From positions 1 through 64,000 of the forward strand of contig JBAWWI010000001.1 of NCBI GenBank assembly GCA_037146835.1: a stretch of 64,000 nucleotides of DNA, written 5' to 3'. The translations under genes and the position numbers were made by a program. This DNA is from IMCC26256 sp037146835 (GTDB lineage: Bacteria > Actinomycetota > Acidimicrobiia > IMCC26256). Positions 16,686 through 25,886 of this stretch are shown in pieces; the stretch's first letter is position 1, and each line of letters begins with the position of its first letter. A model generated the notes under the pieces. That model saw nothing but the letters and a program-made list of their open reading frames with translations, made no database searches and was not told the origin of the DNA.

Positions 16686-18255
16686 TAGAGTCTCCTTCAC
16701 TGGGCATCGTCTGGAGTCTACGGCGAAGGAACCCAAACGCCACAGCCGCAACCAGGATCAAGACTGAGACCTTCACAATTAACGGTCCATGCTTCACATA
16801 CGGGGTCTCCCCTGCGCGAAGAGGAACGTTTGCCTCAAGAATTGCAGGCTTGAATAGCTGAGTTCTCTTCTCAATATGGCCAGCGGGGTCGATAATCGCT
16901 GAGATTCCAGAGATAGAAGCCTGTACCAATGCCCGGCCAGTCTCCGCTGCTCTCATCTGAGAGGACTGAACATGCTGTGCGCTGTTAGCGCTGCGGCGGT
17001 ACGAACGATTATTAGTTGAGACAATTAGTGCATGTGCTCCGCCTAGGACCTCTCGTCGTGCAAGCTCAGGGAATACCGACTCGAAACAAATGAGGTTCCC
17101 AATCTTCTCTCCATCGAGATTAAGGACACCCGAGTTTGAAGCGTTGTTCTGCCCCGCCGTAAAATCTTCTGGCACCTGTTCGATTGCAGATATGAAACTC
17201 AATTCAGAGCGCCAAGGCACGTACTCGCCGAATGGCACAAGATGTGTTTTTGAGTAATTTGCTACTAGTGAACCATCGGGTGCGTATAGGCGATTCGTGT
17301 TGTAGGTAGCTCCCTCTTGTTCGCGATTAATGGCGTTGATAAGCACGAATGAATTATGGCGTTTGCCAATCTGAATAATCTTTGACCTGAGCAGTGGGTC
17401 TGCCTCAGGGTCGGACATAAGTGCTGACTCTGGGAAGATAATGAGGTTGAAATTTCCTTTGAGTTGGCGCGCTAGTTCGAGGTGCTTCTCCGTGAGCACT
17501 TCGTTATAGACCTCATCTGAGGTCAACCGTCTGTTGAGATCATTGCCCTGGATGGCGGCAATCTTTAAGCTTCCGATCGCACGCGTTCTCGGAGGATTGA
17601 GCCCTGCAGCCAGGAAGATCAGAACTAAGAGCGCTGCTATACCTAGATGCATGCGGTGACATTGGCTGCGGTAAGCACCACTCCCCTCCCCGCTTGCCCC
17701 TGTACCCCGGCGCCTACTGGCCTGTAGCATTAGTTCAAGCAGCAGAGCCTGGACGAGAACGACTGCAAAGGTGACTCCTAGAGCGCCTGCCCAGCCGGCT
17801 AATCCGCGTGCTGGCGCTATTGGAGAGAATGCGGTTCCAACCTCTCCCCATGCGAGACCGCCTAACGGCCAGGTCCCACGCAGATACTCGCCAAGAGTCC
17901 ATGCCGCAGCGATGATTAACGGCGATGCAAGCCCGTGGCGACGTATCGCCGTTATACCGGCTCCGACAGCGGCAATGTAGAGCGCTTGAGCCGCAACAAG
18001 CGGGAGAATCGCTACTGCACCGAAGTACCAGGTCCAGGAGAGAACAACTCCGAAGCAAATAATGCCGAAAACGAAGCCGCTCCAAGCTGCGCGCCAAATG
18101 GTCGCCCTGCTCCAGATCCATAGCAACGGCAATAGTGCGACAAGCGCAAGCGGCCACACCCCAAAAGGAGGGAAAGCGCACGCCATTAAGAGACCGGATA
18201 GCGCCGATGCTCCAAATGTAAGACGAGCGTTAGGTGCCTGCACAGACCCCTCCAT
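16678..18255 (-). CDS. lnt: apolipoprotein N-acyltransferase
   Basis: 525 aa, the full Lnt length. Residues 10-225 hold about seven hydrophobic segments. From 230 on is a nitrilase-fold domain outside the membrane. The catalytic triad is visible: E276 in FPESAL, K336 in SKTHLVPFGEYVPW and C390 in NLICFESVFPEL. It adds the third acyl chain to lipoproteins. In mycobacteria Lnt is fused to the polyprenol-phosphate mannose synthase Ppm1. Here it stands alone. It overlaps the next gene by 8 nt. Confidence 0.93.
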   Translation of the reverse strand: MEGSVQAPNARLTFGASALSGLLMACAFPPFGVWPLALVALLPLLWIWSRATIWRAAWSGFVFGIICFGVVLSWTWYFGAVAILPLVAAQALYIAAVGAGITAIRRHGLASPLIIAAAWTLGEYLRGTWPLGGLAWGEVGTAFSPIAPARGLAGWAGALGVTFAVVLVQALLLELMLQASRRRGTGASGEGSGAYRSQCHRMHLGIAALLVLIFLAAGLNPPRTRAIGSLKIAAIQGNDLNRRLTSDEVYNEVLTEKHLELARQLKGNFNLIIFPESALMSDPEADPLLRSKIIQIGKRHNSFVLINAINREQEGATYNTNRLYAPDGSLVANYSKTHLVPFGEYVPWRSELSFISAIEQVPEDFTAGQNNASNSGVLNLDGEKIGNLICFESVFPELARREVLGGAHALIVSTNNRSYRRSANSAQHVQSSQMRAAETGRALVQASISGISAIIDPAGHIEKRTQLFKPAILEANVPLRAGETPYVKHGPLIVKVSVLILVAAVAFGFLRRRLQTMPSEGDSSE

Positions 18256-18326
18256 CAGTGATGAATTGAGTTCAAAAATTGCTGTTGCAAGGCTCTAGGT
18301 AGCAGTCACCTAATTGAGTACTAAAT

Positions 18327-18797
18327 TCAAGCGCAGTCTCTGCAGCGTTCTTTCTGCCCAGCTGCGAGTTGACTAAGTGGCAGTACCAAGAAGCATGAGT
18401 CGCATAAGAATTCGTCGTCTCCTCGAGGTTTCACCTTATTGGTGCCCTCAACTCGATCTGCTTCGCTCTCAGCATCCTCAAGGTCTTCGTCCTCGGGGCG
18501 ATCGCTAGTGGTCTTCTCCTTCAAGAGAATATCTAGAGAGGCCTCAACGTCGTCTGGGTGGAGTTCGTCCTCAAGAACAACAACTGTTTGATCGTCGTCG
18601 TCATCGAGATCGTCATCGGTTGAGACATCAGCGGGATTGTCGTCTACGCCTTCTACCGCCAACAGGTCATCGTCGAGAACTGAATCAACTAGCGGATCGG
18701 CCTCATCATCGAGGTCATCCTCAATCTCATCGCCCTCGAGATCATCATCGGTCTCAAGCTCATCTTCTGGATCTATTACGTCTTTAGGCATGTTCAC
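18327..18797 (-). CDS. acidic DUF4193-type zinc-finger protein
   Basis: 156 aa. The first 115 residues are almost entirely Asp/Glu with Leu and Val, an intrinsically disordered polyanion. The C-terminus carries DEFLCDSCFLVLPLSQL followed by ERCRDCA, a four-Cys zinc site that is the hallmark of actinobacterial DUF4193. The usual family member is about 100 aa, so the acidic part is extended here. GGAAG about 7 nt before the ATG can serve as ribosome binding site. The function is unknown. A transcription- or nucleoid-associated role has been guessed for such acidic zinc proteins, but nothing here proves it. Confidence 0.8.
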   Translation of the reverse strand: MNMPKDVIDPEDELETDDDLEGDEIEDDLDDEADPLVDSVLDDDLLAVEGVDDNPADVSTDDDLDDDDDQTVVVLEDELHPDDVEASLDILLKEKTTSDRPEDEDLEDAESEADRVEGTNKVKPRGDDEFLCDSCFLVLPLSQLAAGQKERCRDCA

Positions 18798-19276
18798 TTC
18801 CGGGGTGGAGGGGCGCGCAACATAACACGCAGAGCGAGCAGAATCGCGTAGGGCAGCCGAAATATGGCGGAAAACCTAAAATCGGCCTTGACATGGAGTC
18901 AGTCCATTGCTGAGCCGATCAGGCTTGGCGTCGGGATTCAGACTCCTTTGGGGTCACTGCATTCACTTGTCGGCGTCTCCGTCGACGTGCATATGCCGCG
19001 TTCTCTACTGGGTATCTGAATCCCGTTGCCTAAGCCTCGTTCGATCGAGCGCCGCCCCAGCGAACTGGAGTCAGCCCCGATCGGGCCCTCGCTTACAAGT
19101 GCAAGCCGGTGCATTAGACATCAGGCGTGGTCAAAAATCAAGGCGGGGTGAGAATTAATTGTTGAGCAGTTTTAGAGCGAGATTCGTTCGCGCTGAATGC
19201 TTTTTAATCGCGCTGTGAGTCGTCTTGGCGCTGCTGAGGTGCTGCCGATGTTGCTGGTGTGGCTGATGCTTGTTGG
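18798..19276. other. 480-bp gene-free interval between thyX and the DUF4193 gene
   Basis: No open frame here has a ribosome binding site and protein-like composition. I see a palindrome, CCCGATCGGG (19076-19085), a second short one, TCGATCGA (19041-19048), and a consensus TTGACA at 18888-18893 on the plus strand with no acceptable -10 after it. The promoter of the DUF4193 gene must lie near 18800-18850. No tRNA, tmRNA or other known RNA was recognised. Confidence 0.6.
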
Positions 19277-20878
19277 CTAGACACCTGTGGAGCGACGAGC
19301 TGCTGCAGCCCTCTCAGAGGCGAGCCTCTCAAGTTCGTATACGCCGTAATCCACATATGACATCGCGTCGGCAATCGCTGAGTGCCCCGCCTGCTCCTTA
19401 ATGAGCCTGTGCATCTCTTGGACGACTGTCCGATATGCAGCATGACCCTGAGGCCCGCTGCGTAACTCGAGCATATGGAACGCTTCGCGAGCGTTGAATT
19501 GCATAACGAAACGAATTCGATATGCGAGCGAGACTGCGTATGAAGACTGTTCTGGGAACCGAAGAGCCATTGCTCCATGCAGAGCTGCTGACCTCTCCAT
19601 TGCTTCAGTAAATTCGCGCTCAGCCCCAGCCTCTATAACCGCGTCTGGTAGATCAAATCCATGCAGAGGCGTGAGGGGCTGCCACTCGATGGTCAACATT
19701 CGGTGTCGCTGTAAATCTCGGAATGCTCCGTAATCAGCGAGCACATCGAATCTGTAATCGGTACGCTCGAGAGCGCGCCCTGGCTTGTGGCGGCGATTAG
19801 TTCGCTCCCCCACATATGCGGCGAGCAGTTGACGTCGATCTTCAGCTCCGATGCTGCGCACTCGATGCAGCACTTCATCCTCTGGAAGGTTTGATACTGG
19901 GTAGAGGATTGCTGCAAGGACCTTGTCTTCGCCCTCAGGGTCGAAGTCGACCAGAGTTACTCCGGGGCGTTCCTCCGGCTCCATGCGACCGAGGATTCGG
20001 TTAGCGACACTCTGAGTCTGCTCGCGTGTATCCATCAGATATTGAGACCACGCTCCTCCTCTGTCTGCGCGATCGACGCGAGTCAGGAAGGACGGCACGA
20101 CTTTACGCAGCTCAGTGAGCATCAACTCCGAGTACTCGCGTGCCTCAGGAAGCGGATGCGCTCGCATCCTCAATAGGAGCGATTCATATGCTTGGCCAGT
20201 TCCGTAGATTCCAACGTTGGAGAGAGTCCCTGCTGGAAGAATCCCACGCACGGAGTCACAAGCTTTTGCTTTGATCGTCTGTTTGTAGACAAAATCAGGG
20301 TCACCCGGTTCCTTCGGGTAACGCTCACGAGCCCACTCCATCATTCTTGGGAGCAGCTGCTGATAGGTCGCAAATAAACGATCCATCTCGGCTACGTAAA
20401 GCGCTCCAAGGGGAGACTCCAGTACCTCGGGAGGGCGTAGATAACGAAATCTTCCTCCGAGGCGAGAGTCGTATGGAATGTACCGAGTCGACTGCTCGAG
20501 GTACGCCATCAGTCTTCCCCACTCAAGAACTTTGGTGAGGATATTTGAGGCCTGCTCACAGGCGAGATGTACTCCACCTAATTGAGCTACAGAGTCGTCG
20601 CCATACTCAAGGAATACTTTGTCGTATAAAGCCTCTGCGCGTTTTACCCCGACACTCGCATCGACTGTGATGTCGCCGGAGAGATCAAGATCTACAGCGA
20701 ACTCATCAAGGAAAAGGCGCCTCAGGCTCTTCTCCGATCGCGAATAACGCGCGAACAATGCCCCCTTTACAACCTCTGGGAGATTAACCAGGGCGAAGAC
20801 GGGCCCGTCGATATTCGTGAAGTAAGGGCGAAGGGCCGTTTCTTCATCTGAGGTGAATTGCTCTGCGACGTACTGCAT
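19277..20878 (-). CDS. thyX: double-length FAD-dependent thymidylate synthase homologue
   Basis: 533 aa, about twice a normal ThyX (220-250 aa), and apparently a tandem of two ThyX-like halves. The usual motif is RHRx7SxxRY on one chain. Here the first half has EQSTRY at 128-133, which keeps Ser and RY but lacks RHR. The second half has RHR at 391-393 but no Ser at the expected place. Other ThyX-like helices (ACEQASNILTKVLEWGR, FNAREAFHMLELRSGPQGH) are clear. It would make dTMP from dUMP with FAD and methylene-THF if the split active site works. No thyA or second thyX is in the window. The start is the ATG at 20878, with TACGAT 9 nt upstream. Confidence 0.75.
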   Translation of the reverse strand: MQYVAEQFTSDEETALRPYFTNIDGPVFALVNLPEVVKGALFARYSRSEKSLRRLFLDEFAVDLDLSGDITVDASVGVKRAEALYDKVFLEYGDDSVAQLGGVHLACEQASNILTKVLEWGRLMAYLEQSTRYIPYDSRLGGRFRYLRPPEVLESPLGALYVAEMDRLFATYQQLLPRMMEWARERYPKEPGDPDFVYKQTIKAKACDSVRGILPAGTLSNVGIYGTGQAYESLLLRMRAHPLPEAREYSELMLTELRKVVPSFLTRVDRADRGGAWSQYLMDTREQTQSVANRILGRMEPEERPGVTLVDFDPEGEDKVLAAILYPVSNLPEDEVLHRVRSIGAEDRRQLLAAYVGERTNRRHKPGRALERTDYRFDVLADYGAFRDLQRHRMLTIEWQPLTPLHGFDLPDAVIEAGAEREFTEAMERSAALHGAMALRFPEQSSYAVSLAYRIRFVMQFNAREAFHMLELRSGPQGHAAYRTVVQEMHRLIKEQAGHSAIADAMSYVDYGVYELERLASERAAAARRSTGV

Positions 20879-20976
20879 GGGCTGCGAATCGTACCGGGCT
20901 ACTTGGAGGATGAATGGGAATGGACTCAGAAATTCCTAAAAGATTCGTCACACTTAGAGAGGAGAAGCGGATCGGC

Positions 20977-21672
20977 TCATAGGAGGAGCCGAGCCGCTGG
21001 ACTCTGGACCTCGAACTCGATCCGCCCAGTTCGCCCCGCTAACTCGGAGTCGGCCCTAATTGGCCAGGCTCCGCCCTTGACCTCGATGCGTATACGAGCC
21101 CCGGAGCCCATAGCGATCCGGGGATGTGGAAGGTGGCTTCCAGTAGCTAATCGGCGGCGCATGGCCGAGCGCTCGCCAGGTTTAAGGCTGTAGATATGAA
21201 TCTCGAGACGCCCATCCCCGGGGTGGCTCCTAGGAACTAAGTCTGCTGCTCCAATGAATTGGCCATTGGCTACGACGACTCCGCTCGCAACTCCGCTGAA
21301 GAATTTTCGGCCATTAATCGTGACCGAGATCTCCTTGCTTCTGCTTGTCGCCCGCAGCACTAGAGGAGAAACCCCCACCTCAACTGCATTCATAGCGAGA
21401 TAGGTATTCCCCGCAAATCGGTACTCAATTGCGTCGATCGGCGCCGAGATTCTGCCTGTTGCATCGTTACTGCTCAGAGCAGATTCGCTAAATGTTGAGA
21501 GCCCAACGGATTTCGCCAAATCTGATTCTGCGTTTGGTTCGAAGGAAATTAGAGGGTTCGTTTGTGGCCAAGATTTGAGCGACTGAGCCAAATCTGCGTC
21601 GCTTCCTACGACAACCAAATCTGGGGTGGCGTCAGTAGGCGTACCCCACGAATCGCCGGGACGGATACTCAT
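20977..21672 (-). CDS. diacylglycerol-kinase C-terminal-domain-like protein
   Basis: 231 aa from ATG 21672. That start overlaps the helicase stop by 4 nt (ATGA) and has AGGGG about 10 nt before it. The central and C-terminal parts resemble the beta-sandwich domain of YegS/DgkB-type lipid kinases: GVVVANGQFIGAADLVPRS then HPGDGRLEIHIY. The catalytic N-terminal domain with GGDGT is absent; the first 60 residues instead read as a short alpha/beta segment. So it is either a lipid-binding remnant or a non-catalytic relative. The function is not assignable. It is coupled to helY. Confidence 0.55.
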   Translation of the reverse strand: MSIRPGDSWGTPTDATPDLVVVGSDADLAQSLKSWPQTNPLISFEPNAESDLAKSVGLSTFSESALSSNDATGRISAPIDAIEYRFAGNTYLAMNAVEVGVSPLVLRATSRSKEISVTINGRKFFSGVASGVVVANGQFIGAADLVPRSHPGDGRLEIHIYSLKPGERSAMRRRLATGSHLPHPRIAMGSGARIRIEVKGGAWPIRADSELAGRTGRIEFEVQSPAARLLL

Positions 21673-24341
21673 TGTGCTGTTACCCCTGAGGCGCAGACAA
21701 CTCCCCGGAAACATAAGTCTGCGGCAGAGCGAGCACTCTCTTTAGTCAGCGGATTCTCTGAGACCACTGAAATCTGGCGGAGCAGATCAACGAGCTGCTT
21801 CATATGCCGTACAAAATCCCCGCCGGTTAGGTCATCGGTTAAATCAAGAACGTTGCTCAGGTCATGCCCTGATGCCCAAGCCTTTACGATCAATGCAAGC
21901 CCCGGGTCGGGTGGTCTCATCTCTGGCAGGCCCGCATCCTCTTCGTCGCTACGCAGCGAGTTCCAGTGACGCTCAATTGCGCGCCATCGTTTTGCCAAGT
22001 CTCCACTGGGCCAACGCGGTGCTGGCGGACGGCGGTGCTCTGGACCGCGATGCTCATATGTAAACACAGAGGCGATTGACGCCAACTCTTGAGGCCGCAA
22101 TCCATCAAATATGCCGGTGTTAATAGCGTCTGCGACAAGGATGTCGGTCTCGGAGTTAATCCGCATAAGGCTCTCCCCCGACGCAGTCAAGGACCAACCG
22201 TCGAGGTACCCACGCTCCTCTAGAACTCTAAGCACTCGATCGAACATGCGCCCGAGGTTGTCGCTTCGAGCCTGGACGCGACGCTCTAAGCGCGCGTAAT
22301 CCTTTGTCAGGCGGTCGGCCTTAGATGCTGCGCGCATGTGACTCTCTAATTTCGGGCACTCTGAGACAGGGTGAAACTCTTGTGAGGGCGGAGTCTTCTT
22401 CTGCTTCTTCCCACGTTGATTCGAGCCGGCGCTATCACCATTGGCATCTTCACCCTCGAGCTTCAGTGCTCGCAGACGCCCAGCAAGTGCTCGACGGAAT
22501 GAAGGGTTCTTAGGGGCGAACGGAGTCGGTATGTCAAGGTCCCCGACCACTTGTGGAGCAGTCTCGAAATCAGCGGGGCCTAAACGGGTCAGGGTTGAGT
22601 CGGCACCTAGCACAAGGATTCTTGTTCCGCTCCGCCCACCTTCGTGACGCAGAACAACGCATCTCCCTCCACAGCGTTTGGTGCGAAGTACAGAACCTGG
22701 GCGCAACTGAGCGAGGGCGTTCTCAACAGAACTGCGCTTCGCCGAGTCGCCGGGGCGCTCCGTTCCAGCAACAAGTGCTCTGTAATCTACGAAATCCCCT
22801 AAATCGCAGAGCATTAGTTCTCGCTCCTTCTCGAGGAGTGAGCCCATAATCTCTAACTGATCCTCAAGGGCAACCACATCACTATTCGCCCGATACTGCG
22901 CGAATGAGAGCCCCAAGAGATGCCGGGCCTCAAGTGCATCGCATCGAGATACCAAGTTTGCAGTCATGTTGTAGGTCGGTCTGAAACTAGACGTGAGTGC
23001 ATAGGTGCGCCTAGAAGCAAGCCCTGCTACTTGTTCGAATGGCACAAAGGGACTCCAGGCCACAACGGCGAACCCTCGATCGTCGATGCCTCGTCTGCCT
23101 GCACGGCCTGTCAGTTGTGTGTACTCGCCGGGCGTCAAGAATTCGTGGTGCTCCCCAGTGAACTTGGAGAGTTTCTCGATCACAACGGTTCTCGCAGGCA
23201 TGTTGATACCGAGTGCGAGCGTCTCCGTTGCGAAAACTACTTTTACAAGTCCGGCGGCGAATGCCTCTTCCGCTGCTTCCTTCAGAGGTGGGATCATTCC
23301 TGCATGGTGAGCTGCAATCCCCGCCTCAAAAGCAATTCTCCATGCGTCGTAGCGAAGCGCCACAAGATCTGATTCGCTCAGCATTGAGGTACGTGCCTCC
23401 GCTATGCGCCGATGCTCTTTTCGTTCTTCCCGAGTCGTGAGTCGAATACCCGAAGCAAGGCACTGATCAACCGCAGCATCGCAGCCGGCTCGACTGAAAA
23501 TGAACGTAATTGCGGGGAGCATGTTTTCATCTGCCAAACGCTGGATAATCTCAACGCGTGAAGGTGTGAACAAACGTCCCGAAGGAGACTGCCCTCCTCC
23601 CCTCGGATAACGCGAAGCTGCTCTGTCCCTCGACGGCTGTCCATCTAATTTGGCGGCCTCTGGGTTGGGGCGTAGGTCGTCGGCTGGATCAGGCATGAAG
23701 ACGGGCAATAAGTGAAAATCAGGGTTACCCTTCTCCCCCACCGCGTAGAGATTTGTAAGCTTTACTGGGCGCCGCTCCTCGATAATTGCGACGGTCCTGC
23801 CACGAACAGTTTGAATCCACTCTGCGAACTCCTCTGCATTTGAGACTGTTGCAGAGAGGGCAACGATCTTCACATGCGAAGGGAGGTGGATGAGCACTTC
23901 CTCCCAGACGGCCCCTCTGAAACGATCCTGTAGGTAATGGACCTCATCGAGCACGACAAACTCGAGTGCGTTAAGCACATCTGAGCCGGCGTAGATCATG
24001 TTCCTCAACACTTCTGTAGTCATCACGACCACCGATGCATCGCCACGAACGGAGTTGTCGCCCGTAAGCAGACCTACTTGGACATCTCCATGAGCCTCAA
24101 CCAAATCTCCATATTTCTGATTTGAGAGCGCCTTGAGAGGGGTCGTGTAGAAAGTCTTTGTTCCTCGACTAATAGCGCAAGCAGCGGCGTACTCGGCTAT
24201 GAGAGTCTTTCCTGACCCAGTGGGTGCTGCTACAAGGACCGAGTCTCCTGCGTCTATCGCGTCGAGAGCGCGCCGCTGAAAATCATCGAGAGGAAACTCG
24301 AGGTTTGATTCGAATGCAACGCGATGTGACTCCAGGGTCAC
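21669..24341 (-). CDS. helY: Ski2/Mtr4-like DEAD-box helicase (HelY family)
   Basis: 890 aa. Walker A (PTGSGKT, 40-46), the DEVH box (VVLDEVHYL near 135) and motif III SATVSN are in the first RecA domain. The second domain carries FIFSRAGCD, HHAGMIPPLKE, FATETLALGINMPARTVV and QLTGRAGRRGID. A DSHCT-like C-terminal region follows. These are RNA/DNA helicases related to eukaryotic exosome helicases. The order tatA-tatC-(small protein)-helY mirrors the Mycobacterium tatA-tatC-helY segment, which also lies beside the proteasome genes. The start overlaps the upstream small gene by 4 nt. Confidence 0.93.
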   Translation of the reverse strand: MTLESHRVAFESNLEFPLDDFQRRALDAIDAGDSVLVAAPTGSGKTLIAEYAAACAISRGTKTFYTTPLKALSNQKYGDLVEAHGDVQVGLLTGDNSVRGDASVVVMTTEVLRNMIYAGSDVLNALEFVVLDEVHYLQDRFRGAVWEEVLIHLPSHVKIVALSATVSNAEEFAEWIQTVRGRTVAIIEERRPVKLTNLYAVGEKGNPDFHLLPVFMPDPADDLRPNPEAAKLDGQPSRDRAASRYPRGGGQSPSGRLFTPSRVEIIQRLADENMLPAITFIFSRAGCDAAVDQCLASGIRLTTREERKEHRRIAEARTSMLSESDLVALRYDAWRIAFEAGIAAHHAGMIPPLKEAAEEAFAAGLVKVVFATETLALGINMPARTVVIEKLSKFTGEHHEFLTPGEYTQLTGRAGRRGIDDRGFAVVAWSPFVPFEQVAGLASRRTYALTSSFRPTYNMTANLVSRCDALEARHLLGLSFAQYRANSDVVALEDQLEIMGSLLEKERELMLCDLGDFVDYRALVAGTERPGDSAKRSSVENALAQLRPGSVLRTKRCGGRCVVLRHEGGRSGTRILVLGADSTLTRLGPADFETAPQVVGDLDIPTPFAPKNPSFRRALAGRLRALKLEGEDANGDSAGSNQRGKKQKKTPPSQEFHPVSECPKLESHMRAASKADRLTKDYARLERRVQARSDNLGRMFDRVLRVLEERGYLDGWSLTASGESLMRINSETDILVADAINTGIFDGLRPQELASIASVFTYEHRGPEHRRPPAPRWPSGDLAKRWRAIERHWNSLRSDEEDAGLPEMRPPDPGLALIVKAWASGHDLSNVLDLTDDLTGGDFVRHMKQLVDLLRQISVVSENPLTKESARSAADLCFRGVVCASGVTAQ

Positions 24342-24610
24342 GGTGCCAGCGTCGTAGATGTAGTTGTTTGAAGCGCGGTTGGGCCCGTTATGCCGGAGGC
24401 ACCAGTTTCACCAGTTGCACCTCTAGCAGCAGTACTAGTGGTGGGAAAGGACGAGGTGCTTGGCAGCGGAGCAGCACTCGGGGTGCGCGGGCGAACTGCA
24501 AAAATCAACAATGCTGTTGCGAGCACCACTCCGGTCCCCACTAGGACTGCGACTCGAAGTTGTTTCTTCTCCTCGGCGGTCTTAGGCCTTGCATTGTGCT
24601 TGTCTCTCAT
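24338..24610 (-). CDS. small membrane-anchored protein with a collagen-like tract
   Basis: 90 aa. A charged N-terminus (MRDKHNARPKTAEEKKQ) is followed by one hydrophobic segment at about 19-42, then a Ser/Thr/Pro-rich tail. Residues near 66-80 read GATGETGASGITGPT, five Gly-X-Y triplets in a row, which is collagen-like. It overlaps tatC upstream and helY downstream by 4 nt each, so it is firmly inside the operon. No known family was recognised. A single-pass protein with the tail outside the cell is the simplest topology. Confidence 0.7.
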   Translation of the reverse strand: MRDKHNARPKTAEEKKQLRVAVLVGTGVVLATALLIFAVRPRTPSAAPLPSTSSFPTTSTAARGATGETGASGITGPTALQTTTSTTLAP

Positions 24611-25383
24611 CGTTTCATCAACTTTCCAATAACTATAGAAACTTCATAAAAAATGTACATAGGTACAGCCATGAAGAACAACGAGTAGGGGTCTTGGCTT
24701 GGCGTAATGATGGCAGCGAAGAGGGTAATAAGGACAATCGCCCACCTTCTCCATTTTATAAGTTGAGAAGTGTGAAGAACTTTGGCCAAAAGAAGAAAGA
24801 CCAATACGACTGGAAACTCAAACGCGACGCCAAAGGCCACGATCATTAACGCGACCAGAGTGATGTACGACTCGCCCGTCAGGAGTGGAGTTAGCTCGGA
24901 GCCGCCTACCCCCAGTAGAAATGTCAGCGCAGGCTTCAGGGTTAGGAAGGCGACAAGCCCTCCGAAGATGAAGAGAATTATCGCAGAGAGAATAAATGGA
25001 ATTGCGTACCGCTTTTCGCGCGGATTGAGGCCTGGTGTTATGAATCTCCAAATTTGAAACAACCAGATAGGCATCGAGATAACAATTCCGCCGTATGTAG
25101 CGATCTTTAGTCGCAGAATAAACGCATCAGCCGGGCCGGTAAATATCAGGGTTGAGTTCTTCCTGCCGATTGCTTCGGCGTAGAAGCGTGCCAAGAATGA
25201 GATGATCTGGGGCGTAAAGAAGAAGCAGACAGTGGCGCCGATCACGATCGCTATCGCACAGATGAATATTCGTCTGCGGAGCTCGGTCAGATGCTCGAGC
25301 ACCGTCATCTGCCCTGAGTTCTTTGCGCTCTCACTCGCGTTCGATTTTGCTTTAGATCTGAGCCCAAGTCGTATAGCCATCAA
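24607..25383 (-). CDS. tatC: Sec-independent protein translocase TatC
   Basis: 258 aa with six transmembrane segments. The conserved N-terminal signature MTVLEHLTELRRRIFI is at about 25-40, and the first loop and TM2 region hold PLWLFQIWRFITPGL-type residues (here MPIWLFQIWRFITPGL), which bind the twin-Arg signal. FGVAFEFPVVLVFLL marks TM4. TatC recognises folded twin-arginine substrates at the membrane. It overlaps the tatA-like gene by 4 nt and the small collagen-like gene by 4 nt. Confidence 0.96.
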   Translation of the reverse strand: MMAIRLGLRSKAKSNASESAKNSGQMTVLEHLTELRRRIFICAIAIVIGATVCFFFTPQIISFLARFYAEAIGRKNSTLIFTGPADAFILRLKIATYGGIVISMPIWLFQIWRFITPGLNPREKRYAIPFILSAIILFIFGGLVAFLTLKPALTFLLGVGGSELTPLLTGESYITLVALMIVAFGVAFEFPVVLVFLLLAKVLHTSQLIKWRRWAIVLITLFAAIITPSQDPYSLFFMAVPMYIFYEVSIVIGKLMKR

Positions 25384-25832
25384 CCAGCCGCCGGAGGTCG
25401 GTACTTCGATGGTGCTTGCCCAGTGCTAGGCGCAACTGAGCCCGATTGTGATTCGTTGTGATCAAGGTGTTTGCTAATTCGAAGCTCAGAATTAGTCACC
25501 GAGTCGGATAAGGGTTGATTGGCTTTAGGGATGTCTTCTTCAAGCTTCACGGAGTCATTGAGGTTGTTGACGTTATTGACGTCATCGATTTTCTTCTCCT
25601 GAGCCCCACCAACGCGCGAAACGAAATCAGTTAGACCACCAAATGGGTCCTCGGGGTCGTCGGAGTGGAGGACCTGATGAAGTTCTTGGCTCACCTGCTC
25701 TTGAAGTTTCTTAACCTCTCGCAGTCCGCGCCCAACTTGTCGCCCTACCTCGGGTAGTCGCTTAGGCCCAAATACAAGCAGAGCAATTAGGACAACAACG
25801 ACTATCTCAAGTGGTCCTAGTTGGGGAATCAT
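25380..25832 (-). CDS. tatA: Sec-independent translocase protein TatA/TatB
   Basis: 150 aa. One N-terminal transmembrane helix (LEIVVVVLIALLVF) is followed by the FGPKRLPEVGRQVGRGLRE hinge and amphipathic helix, then a long acidic, low-complexity tail. The FGP hinge and LPE are typical of both TatA and TatB. The long tail is TatB-like, but only one such gene is present, so a TatA/TatB dual role is possible. AAAGGA lies 5 nt before the ATG. It is coupled to tatC. Confidence 0.9.
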   Translation of the reverse strand: MIPQLGPLEIVVVVLIALLVFGPKRLPEVGRQVGRGLREVKKLQEQVSQELHQVLHSDDPEDPFGGLTDFVSRVGGAQEKKIDDVNNVNNLNDSVKLEEDIPKANQPLSDSVTNSELRISKHLDHNESQSGSVAPSTGQAPSKYRPPAAG

Positions 25833-25886
25833 TGGTTCCTTTAACGCCCGAGCGGCCCCACTTATCGGGGATAACCAACTCTGAGC

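Noticed and set aside
18907..19158. 83-codon open frame in the gene-free interval
   Set aside because: Ser/Cys/Arg-rich, no ribosome binding site, no likeness to known proteins.
19204..19276. Frameshifted continuation of ThyX with a Gln/Ser-rich tail
   Set aside because: The ThyX stop is clean and the tail has no family likeness, so it is more likely chance than a frameshift.
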